Assembly: GCA_020650975.1 (NCBI GenBank)
Contig: JAIPMN010041421.1
Span: 1 to 30,405, forward strand
Origin: Apostichopus californicus
Lineage: Eukaryota; Echinodermata; Holothuroidea; Aspidochirotida; Stichopodidae
Direction: 5' to 3'
DNA: 30,405 nucleotides
How positions within the stretch are numbered: position 1 is the first letter of the stretch; each line of letters begins with the position of its first letter. The translations under genes and the position numbers were made by a program. Positions 9,910-17,640 of this stretch are shown piece by piece. The notes under the pieces are model-generated. The model made no database searches, was not told the origin of the DNA, and saw only the letters and a program-made list of their open reading frames with translations.

Positions 9910-10732
9910 TTTAGTTGATTTAATTAGTGTAGATGCATTGTTATACTGTCAATTATGTTGAGATATTGAAAGTCAAGTGAGCTGTGAACAGGTGTAAATA
10001 AATCAAGGTGTATCACAGAAACAAGTAAAATCTGTTTTAAAAGGATAGTCAGGAGATAAATTAATTTGTGACATAATATGCCAGATGCAGACTTGGTACG
10101 GAAATGATTGTATAAGATGTGTAATCTACCTTGTTAATCTATTCCTGGTTCTGGTGGATCTTCTTTCTCACCTGAGATCATTGAAGCTATAGACTGGTAC
10201 TAATTTACTACTAAAGTTATTCCTTACTCTTCTGTGTATTGATGAGTGTTTATGAAGATGGAAACAATAATTGTAGGTTTGTGTCCATGTTCACCTGGGT
10301 TTAATCATCAAACTTCTATGAAACTTTAAATGTTGCACTATTCCTCTGGTAGTCATGTGATCACTATCTAACACAAGCAAAATAACACATCCAGGTATCT
10401 GTTGTATATCTGAAACAATTTTTGTACAATTAAAGTAAGTTCATTTGTGGGTCGATCATAGACATATTAGGGAAGACTAGACCACTTTAATATGTCAATT
10501 ATGGGATGTTTAAAAAAAACACAACAACCACGGAGGGTCATGTGATGTGCTTCATGGTTAGACTTATAACTTCTATCATATTTATTGTATAAATGTATCC
10601 CTTCTACAACTAATGTCATCATCAGATAACTGCCACAGTCCTGAAAAAAAACTTAGCAAACCCATAATTTTAGCAAAGTGATGCACTTATCAATGTTTAC
10701 TGCAATTTGTCAATTGCAAAGTTGCTAGCTCC
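9910..10732. other. Non-coding stretch between the death-effector exons and the TTAA element
   Basis: AT-rich, stops in all frames, no repeat pair or splice-bounded exon that I can support. Confidence 0.5.
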
Positions 10733-10818
10733 TTAAAGTGGTCCTGCCATGGGGGTATTCCAGGTTAATGGATAGCTAATTTGGAGGATTTGTTTTCCAA
10801 AAATAAACTTTTATTTCA

Positions 10819-11028
10819 TAAAACCTAGTCGTTCGCGAGAAAATTGTAAAAGAAATTGGCTACTTTACGTAACCTTGTAAAAAAAAGTGAAATCAGCTGA
10901 AGTACGCGCTGACGTCATGTCGTGAACGATGGAGGTAAACAACACTCGCACTCTTCGTTGAGTTCGTGTGGTTTATGGTGTAAGCGTGGTTGTACATCCT
11001 CCATTTTGTAGCTATTCTGTCTTCAAAT
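10819..11028 (+). repeat. 210-bp direct repeat, copy 1 (before the gap)
   Basis: Matches 11039-11248 at an exact 220-base offset with four differences in 210 bases, all near 10919-10935. It ends exactly at the first N. Confidence 0.92.
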
Positions 11029-11038
11029 NNNNNNNNNN
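11029..11038. other. Assembly gap, ten Ns
   Basis: A fixed-size placeholder between two nearly identical 210-base copies. This points to two haplotypes or two overlapping contigs placed in tandem rather than a real duplication. Confidence 0.97.
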
Positions 11039-11248
11039 TAAAACCTAGTCGTTCGCGAGAAAATTGTAAAAGAAATTGGCTACTTTACGTAACCTTGTAA
11101 AAAAAAGTGAAATCAGCTGAAGTACGCGCTGACGTCATATCGTGAACACTGGATGTAAACAACACTCGCACTCTTCGTTGAGTTCGTGTGGTTTATGGTG
11201 TAAGCGTGGTTGTACATCCTCCATTTTGTAGCTATTCTGTCTTCAAAT
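11039..11248 (+). repeat. 210-bp direct repeat, copy 2 (after the gap)
   Basis: Starts exactly after the last N and matches copy 1. This copy runs on into the THAP ORF, so it is the 5' leader of that gene. Confidence 0.92.
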
Positions 11249-11266
11249 TTACACTGATTGATTAAA

Positions 11267-11720
11267 ATGCCAAGGCGTTTTGTTGCTGGAGGTTGTAGCA
11301 ATGTAAGTTCTGATAGAATAAGCCTTCATCAGTGGCCAAAGGATGTAAAAACTCAACGTCTTTGGACCCGTTTCGTGCAGCTCACTAGGGCTGACTTCAA
11401 AGGGAAATCGAACTACAGTGTTATTTGTAACGAACATTTTTGATCAATGCTTTTCCTAATTCGATCGTTATAAACGAGATTTAAGTGGTGGGAGACTAAG
11501 ACTGCCACTTATACCCGGATCAGTACCCACAATAAAGGTGCCAGAGAGTGTCGTGAGTGGAACTGCAAGTAGCCCTGTACCAGAAGTGGAAGTAGGACTA
11601 AGCCCCAACTTGGTTAGGCCTAACGTTACTAAAACTTGAATAGGAACAAGTACTTCAAGTAGGCATGCTATTCCCACAAAGAAGCCAAGACTTTCTTCAG
11701 AGCGCCGTGCTAGAAAGGAG
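11267..11720 (+). pseudogene. Broken THAP-domain gene of the TTAA element
   Basis: ATG at 11267 opens a THAP zinc finger of 58 residues: MPRRFVAGGC start, C10, W23-P24, W33, and ending C54-x2-H57-F58. THAP is a C2CH DNA-binding module found in P-element and Kolobok transposases and in host THAP proteins. The first zinc ligand, normally Cys at position 5, is Phe here (codon TTT, 11279-11281). A one-base frameshift brings a TGA at 11441-11443 right after the EHF motif. In the next frame the family-typical tail follows (RYKRDLSGG..., then PGSVPTI), broken by a TAA at 11457-11459 and a TGA at 11637-11639. The frame then reads a basic, NLS-like KKPRLSSERRARKE stretch ending at a possible donor (GTACGA, 11721). 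The missing ligand, frameshift and two stops make it non-functional. Confidence 0.82.
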
Positions 11721-12900
11721 GTACGATTGTTGTGGTCAAACGACTCATACTCTTAATCTTTCTTTTACCCTCTGTTGAATTATGAAAAAAAGATCTAGGC
11801 ATAGGGGCCTACAATTTAAAACTACATTTAATCAAAAACTGTTGAGGAATGAACTTCAGTCTGAAGCATGTATAGCAGAGCTTCCAACTGACCCGCATTT
11901 CGCGGGTTGGACCCGCATTCTAACACCCAAACCCGCTGACCCGCGCAAGCGTCCGAAAAACCCGCATTGTAATTGTCAAGTATACATAAAAAAAATTGCA
12001 TCAAATTTTGACTTAGCAACCATCATTTCTTTAGCATTTAGCATAATAGAGTATAAAACCTCCTTTACAGCATCATTTGAACCTCAAATTAGCCTATATT
12101 TCTCTTCATTGGGGCGAGCAGCGAACATTTTCATGCCACGGGAAAGAATGAATTATCACCTACTATTCAATTTATTGATGTTACACCAAAAAAAATGCAT
12201 ATTTCTCAGAAAATTTTGGGTGACAAAAGCCTTTCTAAGTGCCACCATTTTACATGAAGGCATCACCAGGATTCCAAAAAAAATCAAAAGGGGAGGGGGA
12301 CACCCCTCCCCTTATACCCCTCCCCCAGGACGGCGATTCGTGGCATGGACCAGCATTTGCCTTCTCAAGAGTTGGGAGCTATGGTATAGGCTACCAAAAA
12401 GTACAATCATTCACGTAATAAACAGTGCCTGTAAGTGTCTATGAATGTCCGCAGGGATATACCACTTATTAATCAGAAAAATTTGGTGTCTCCCCTAATC
12501 TGGCACCCCTACAACCACTGAGGGAGGGGTATGAGGGCTGCTGCAGCCAATTCCTGCTGCAGCTCCCTGATTGAGCTTGAAGTGACAGGTGAGACCAGAT
12601 TGATACAGTCAGGCCTTAAATATCATGAAATGCCCCCAAGAAAAAGGCCGAATAATTTTGGGGGCTGTGAAATTGTGACGCAGTTAGCTAGATCTAAAAT
12701 ATCCATGAAATACTGCAACTTTCGAACACATGTTAGCCTAACAACCACACTAAGTCCATGGGAAATGTAGCCTAACCATCAGTTTGAAAAAAAAATGCGT
12801 AGCTTTGTTTAGAACTTTCAATTTGCTGGAAATCGAAGGTTGTTTGGAAGATATGTGCTATGTCTTAAAAGAGGGAATGTTGTATTTTACGTACACCGTT
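11721..12900. other. Repeat-like interior of the TTAA element
   Basis: Contains a GACCCGC / GCGGGT palindromic cluster at about 11892-11965, and a GGGGAGGGGGACACCCC / CCTCCCC inverted motif at about 12290-12330. The open frame of 220 codons at 11782-12444 crosses both and encodes low-complexity GGGHPSPYTPPPG-type sequence typical of translated GC-rich repeats. I do not call it a gene. It may be a further nested insertion whose ends I could not define. Confidence 0.5.
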
Positions 12901-13001
12901 GCTGTGGCGATGGATTGAAGGTTTTAACTTCGATTACTTTTCAGCGGTATAACGGTTTCGTATTTGGTGGTGAGTGATTTTATCCACACACGAAAAAATA
13001 C

Positions 13002-13196
13002 ATCGGCTTGCTCAGGCTGCTCATAATTATGCCTTTCGTTCTCATCTGCAAGCGGCTCAAATTGGTAACGTTCTGCACCCCCTTCATTTTCAGAATGTTC
13101 GCTTTCACTTTCTATGTTATTTTCATCGTAACTCGAACTCGAAAAAGACAAATTCAACACGAAAGAAGTTGATGAATTGTCACTAACGGACGCCAT
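13002..13196 (-). CDS. Acidic N-terminal exon of a divergent ORF within the TTAA element
   Basis: On the minus strand an ATG at 13196-13194 opens MASVSDNSSTSFVLNLSFSS, followed by an acidic stretch (DENNIESESEHSENEGGAE) and a YQFEPLADENE motif; a possible donor (GAT^GTATTT) ends it at 13002. Acidic/serine leaders with a Y-x-FEP motif are, as I recall, common at the N terminus of invertebrate proteins annotated as P2X7-like because they carry the cysteine-rich 'ballast' domain. That domain itself is not visible here, so the assignment is weak. The frame is also open about 84 bases upstream of the ATG. It points away from the right end of the element toward the THAP gene. Confidence 0.42.
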
Positions 13197-13470
13197 TGTG
13201 TATACAAATTGTGTGTAACACGACTTCCACATTTGGTTCATGACCATCGTAGCTTCACGATATGACGTAGCAGAATACATGTGACGTCATCAAGTGCGTG
13301 ACAGTTTTTTCTTAGAGCGTGGTAAAAAGTACGAACTTTATAGCTCATTTTTGTGGCGAGGCCAATTATTTTCCAGATATTTTAAAGTGAAATATTGAAA
13401 AAGTGCATACAATATACCCATTTTTTCATTTAACTCAAATATTTTGGATGGCATGACAGGACCACTTTAA

Positions 13471-14170
13471 ATGTTTAATCCAGGACTTAAACTAATTTCT
13501 TATGCTCTTAATTTCATTTCATCGATTGTTCCATGTTACTTTTTTTGCCGTTGTCAATTTTAAATGTATTTTTTCCTTTTCCATTGCCATCCCATTATTC
13601 ACCTTTGTATTCTTTTCTTATTGTTCTTATGTTATTTTCATTCCTCTTTTGCTTTTGTATTTCAGGGCCTCTTTATTTACCCATTAATTTTAAATAAATA
13701 AATAGAGTTAACATTTTAAAAGTATAAGTTAGAAGGCCTGACAATTTGCTCCAAGAAGAATCTTGGAATGACTAGACTAAGAATGGTTGATTGGCTGACC
13801 ACTACTAAGCGCTAAGTAACTATAGGCCAGAATATTGCATCTCTAAATTATGGTGTTAGTTTTGAGAGCCATTCAGTACCCCTGCAGGCCTGATTGTTGT
13901 CACTCTTGCTGCCAACACAAGATATGCAAATGTTCGTTTTTGAGGCAGAAGGCAAGACACAATTACATTACTGTGCAGATCTAGCACATCTCCGGGGTGA
14001 CTAAACTACGTAGTTCAAGGTTCAACGAAGTCAAGTCTGCATAATGTTCACCCATACACAGGAGTGTGTGGCAAAAACCAATCAAACACACATACTGTAC
14101 ATGCAAGCATAATTATGAACGTGAAGGTGATTTTACACATTTTATACTCATCTACATTTTTTTGTTTTTG
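13471..14170. other. Non-coding stretch, pyrimidine-rich at the left
   Basis: A T-rich segment with (AAAT)n near 13690-13702, then unremarkable sequence. I looked on the minus strand for the third exon of the methyltransferase gene and did not find it. The 61-residue hydrophobic open frame at 13502-13687 is a translation of T-rich DNA. Confidence 0.5.
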
Positions 14171-14174
14171 TTAC

Positions 14175-14392
14175 CTTTATAATGTTACTTGCATACTTAG
14201 TCTTGATGTATGCATGCACTTTACTGTATCGTTCCATTGATATCACAGACTTCTTCACTTGGAGAACTAACTCTGGGTCTATTTCGTTTGTCCATTTCAC
14301 CAGTTTTGTTGCAAGATTGGAGAAAAGCCACTCCTTGCTTGGAGGAGTCAGTACGGGTAACGCTGAGACTGGATGCTGCTTTTCATACAGTT
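14175..14392 (-). CDS. TRMT44: Second exon of a TRMT44-like tRNA methyltransferase
   Basis: On the minus strand, acceptor ACAACGTCAG ends at 14393 and donor ATAAAG^GTAACA lies at 14175/14174. Length is 218 bases: two bases complete the codon begun by the first exon (G+AA, Glu), then 72 codons, ending in phase 0. The product has LYEKQHPVSALPVLTPPSKE, then a WLFSNLATKLVKW helix, and ends MERYSKVHAYIKTKYASNII, which resembles the segment before the conserved WPE...DP.KFVYEDVA region of TRMT44, the enzyme that 2'-O-methylates U44 in tRNA-Ser. An alternative acceptor at 14413 is a better pyrimidine-tract site but is out of phase with the first exon. Nothing downstream (14170 to 1) on this strand looked like the next exon. 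Confidence 0.62.
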
Positions 14393-14766
14393 CTGACGTT
14401 GTGATCAAAATTCTAAGTTGTTGAAAGAGTAAAATCAAATGTACAATTAACATCATCTTCTTATCTAAGTAAGTACTGTATATGTGAGCAATGTACAATT
14501 AGTTAAATAGAACTTCATCAATGATTGGAGCCAATGATGTAGTGTTCAACATGATATTCAGGTCAACGGCTAAAAGATTTTGGGAACCTCCAAGCCACAC
14601 AGGTCAAAAGCACAATTTTTATTTTCTTGCAAAGGTGGTAAATAATATCTGCAGACAGTCCTCTCAATGTCTTTCTTGTACAGTATATGTAGCTATTCTT
14701 TTTGTGGTAACATTACAGATATAATTCATATAAACTTTCATGCTTTCCTCAACTCTCTCTGTTAAC

Positions 14767-14816
14767 ACCCTCCCTCCTATCCCTCCCTCCTATCCCTCCC
14801 TCCTATCCCTCCCTTC
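14767..14816 (+). repeat. 13-bp minisatellite
   Basis: TATCCCTCCCTCC units begin at 14778, 14791 and 14804, with partial copies each side. Intronic to the TRMT44-like gene. Confidence 0.9.
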
Positions 14817-15830
14817 TTTCTTTGTCACTAAGTACTGTGAGCATCTTCTTGGACTAGGCTTTGCTTGGAATCATTGGGTAAGACTGAAAGATCACATTGT
14901 CAAGTTTGATCGATAGTTTAATATAAATCATACTGCATCTATCGGCTACAAATTCTGTAGGACTACTGTACAGGAATTACTGTAAACACAATATTCACAT
15001 TTTGGTTTCAAGCATGTGACATTATACTGTGCATGGACGGGTCAGGAGCAGTTTACCGAGTAAAGGAACTTGATACAGAACATCAAGGATAACCCTGAGC
15101 AGTTCCAAACAATAGTTTCTTGGATTTTGAGATAACAGAATTCACTCACTGTTGGGACTGTACATTACAAGAAACACTGTAGGACCAACTTTGGTTGATG
15201 TCTTCAGGAAAATACGGTTTAGCCTTATTCAACCGTATGAAGAAAACTTCACAAGCAGTCTCATCTAGAAAAGAACAATGACAAAATTATGCTCAAGTAC
15301 ACAGGAAAGGTGACATTTTGCAACATTGTAACTTATAACCAAAATAGGGAGATTTTACAATTTCCATCCACAGAAATCAGGAGTTTAGGTAAAACATCTA
15401 TAGGGAATTTAGGAAACTTGGGCAAACTAAAACAGAAAAGCCATATTAAAAGTGTTTAACTGAAATTGATTGGATTTTCTTCCGTTATTTTACTTACAAG
15501 ATTCACATTTATTTTTTTTTTCTTCTTGGTTTCATTTGGTACTAAACTTTTGCAAATTGTTTTTGGCAATTTTACTTGTCTAAAAATTTGAATTTGACTG
15601 GCATGGAGTATTCTTGTAATGATTCACATTTCAGGAAAGTTTATGTGCATATAATCTCTTTGTTTTGTAGTTAAGAGACGTATATTTTCTTTAACCTTGA
15701 CAAAGCAAGCTAGGTCTATGGCAGTAGACATGTATTATGCTTTTATGTGGGCTCAAACTTTTTTTGACTAATAAAAAACAAGAACATATTACTATGCATA
15801 CTGGTGAAATCTACAATTCCTACATTGCTT

Positions 15831-15982
15831 TTCAGCGATATTGATTGTTGAAATTTACAGTTTGTACTGTGAGTGGGTTGAAACAACTGGTGTGATGCTT
15901 TTCCGAGATATTGATTGTGGAAATTTACAGTTTGTTCTGTGAGTGGCTTGAAACAACTGGTGTGATGAAACAACCGGTGTAA
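15831..15982 (+). repeat. 70-bp tandem duplication
   Basis: GATATTGATTGTTGAAATTT...GAAACAACTGGTGTGATG starts at 15837 and again at 15907 with few changes. A shorter GAAACAACCGGTGTAAAG copy of the end follows at about 15966. The two overlapping minus-strand open frames here are products of the repeat. Confidence 0.88.
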
Positions 15983-16345
15983 AGTTGTTGTTTTTTCCAT
16001 ATTTTCTCAATCTATTGTTTTGATATATGAAGATTCCAATACCCATACAACTGTAGTGCATTCATATGTTGTTAATGCATACAGATTAGAAAATTGGATG
16101 TAGACGTTAAAGAAAATCATAGGAAATAGTTGTCATGATGCATCTATGACTATGAGACATTACACCTGCTTGCTTTAAGTTTAAGTGCACTTTTGGTACA
16201 AAACATGTTACCTGGAGATTCAAATGTCATGATGGTAAACAATAAAGTTGCGATAGTAATTATGGGCTTTAACTTCTTTTTTTGTCCTTCTTTCAAAATC
16301 AAAAGTAAATTTTAGTCAGTATATGAATCCAATATAGGTGCTTAC

Positions 16346-16778
16346 CAATTAAAACTAGTTGGTGAAACGATTCCATACGCTCACTTTGTCTAGGAAGTAT
16401 CTTACACAAACAAATTATCACGTTGTTTGCTGGTTTTTCATTATTTTCCATTGCAGCTTCTTGTGTCCTTTCTATACCAACATCTCTTCTGTCTGGCCTT
16501 TTTTCGACATCTTCATAAGACTCACGCATTTCCTCATCTAAAAAATCTGTTAGATATTTTTCGAGCCAAGCGTTTTTGTAAAAAGATTCGGTACGTGGCT
16601 TGAGCGTACGACTTAAAACAAGCACGCTGCAGAGCACACGTCGATCGACAACTTGCGGCTTAGTTGTATAAATCTCGATGGCTTTCAAGAATTTAGTTCC
16701 ATTTTCCTTGTGAGAAGCCAATGGAACAGTCTTTTGCTGCCCATTTTCAAGCTTCAACAGGGACGATTCCTGAACCAT
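16346..16778 (-). CDS. TRMT44: First exon of a TRMT44-like tRNA methyltransferase
   Basis: ATG at 16778, donor ATTG^GTAAGC at 16346/16345. 144 codons plus one base. Residues 27-50 (GTKFLKAIEIYTTKPQVVDR, then RVLC) match what I remember of the TRMT44 N terminus, where F..A.E.W..KPQVVN.R is conserved. Residues 125-144 (CKILPRQSERMESFHQLVLI) fit the family's LLPR...VLI segment. A charged, probably disordered stretch lies between (about 80-115). The protein acts on tRNA using SAM, whose binding domain would be in later exons not seen here. The start codon is about 165 bases from the left end of the large transposon at 16944, so promoter and transposon are close. The 60-codon plus-strand frame is a shadow. 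Confidence 0.65.
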
Positions 16779-16943
16779 CTTTAACTAAGTTAAATGAAGG
16801 TGATAGTCAATATGGTATGTAAAGCCTAGGCTAGGCGTATTCCATTTGATTTATTGCGACATTGAACTACAGACATTGCAATTTGTTGCACAGAATGGCA
16901 TCATTTCCTACGTTGCGACCTTTGTATGTATGGCACGCCATTA
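16779..16943 (-). promoter_or_regulatory. Probable 5' flank / promoter of the TRMT44-like gene
   Basis: The only non-transposon sequence between the ATG at 16778 and the element at 16944. No clear TATA box is seen; a CCTAGGCTAGG repeat pair lies at about 16825-16837. Any further upstream control would lie inside or beyond the transposon. Confidence 0.3.
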
Positions 16944-17290
16944 TGGAACGCGGAAAGGGTCAACGTGAGGCGCCGTCCACTCAGGAATGGTCGTTCGCTC
17001 AGAAACCGTCCACTTAGAGATCGCCGCTCAAATACAGCAGCCGTCCATTTTGAAATCGCTGTTTAACGTGAGGCGCCGTCCACTTAGAGATGGCCGTTGA
17101 TACACAGACCGTCTAAACAGAGATTGCCGCGCAAACACACCCAACTTTTCGGGAACCGTCCATTCAGAAATGGCCGTTGACTTAGAAACCGTCGCGACTG
17201 AGAAATGGTCGTGATTCAGAAATCGTCCATTCAGAGATCGTTCAATCAGAGATCGTCGCCTCAGAGATTGTCCATTTGAGTGACAGCCAA
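16944..17290 (+). repeat. Left composite inverted end of the 5.7-kb element
   Basis: Tandem CCGTCCA...AGAAATGGCCGT-type units, with GTGAGGCGCCGTCCACT occurring twice (about 16970 and 17070), showing block duplication within the end. Confidence 0.8.
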
Positions 17291-17371
17291 ACTTGCATAT
17301 TTATATCGTGGGCGGGGCGTGAACTTTTCAATCACAGAGTCGAGGTGCGTCGACCGTTCGCACTCGTACTC

Positions 17372-17640
17372 TAGTCAGGTCGATATATGGAAAATACCCC
17401 CTCAACCCCCAAAAAATTGCTACAAAAGGTTTCTCAGCTGATTCTGGTAGGGTTTAGTGTACTTTATAACATACTAAAAGTTTACCAAAGTAAGACCCCC
17501 GGAAAAGTGTTTTTTTTCAAGATGGCGTCCAAGATGGCCGCCGAAACCTCTTAATGATCATAACTATGTAACTATCAACTCAAATTTGATGATCTTGGTG
17601 TCTATCCCTAGATTTTGGGGGGCAAAGAACACATTAAGAC
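17372..17640 (+). repeat. Left TIR of the nested element
   Basis: Inverted match to 20674-20942. The outer 30 bases are more diverged, the rest differ at only a few positions. Confidence 0.88.

Larger units (their letters stand above)
10733..13470. mobile_element. Kolobok-like DNA transposon with TTAA target sites
   Basis: The left boundary reads TTAA AGTGGTCCTGCCATG (from 10733). The right boundary reads GGCATGACAGGACCACT TTAA (to 13470), whose complement is AGTGGTCCTGTCATGCC: a 15-base inverted terminus with one mismatch, flanked both sides by TTAA. TTAA duplications plus a THAP-domain ORF are the known hallmarks of the Kolobok superfamily; piggyBac also uses TTAA but lacks THAP. Contents left to right: the N gap with a 210-bp duplication, a broken THAP gene on plus, about 1.2 kb of repeat-like sequence, and an acidic ORF on minus. 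No intact transposase catalytic domain was seen, so this is probably a non-autonomous or degraded copy. Confidence 0.75.
14393..16345. other. Intron of the TRMT44-like gene
   Basis: About 1.95 kb between the two phase-compatible exons. Apart from the 13-bp and 70-bp repeats I see no ORF, TIR pair or RNA gene. Confidence 0.5.

Noticed and set aside
9852..9960. Fifth exon of the death-effector gene
   Set aside because: Phase fits, but the frame crosses a poly-G run and ends within 36 codons in unremarkable sequence; not enough to annotate.
11782..12444. 220-codon plus frame, longest in the left half
   Set aside because: Crosses GC-rich palindromic repeats, encodes low-complexity Gly/Pro sequence, no domain recognised. 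Probably chance in repeat DNA.
14413..14414. Alternative acceptor CAACTTAG for the second TRMT44-like exon
   Set aside because: It has a better upstream tract, but the resulting phase does not fit the first exon unless an extra exon lies between; the 14393 acceptor joins in frame.
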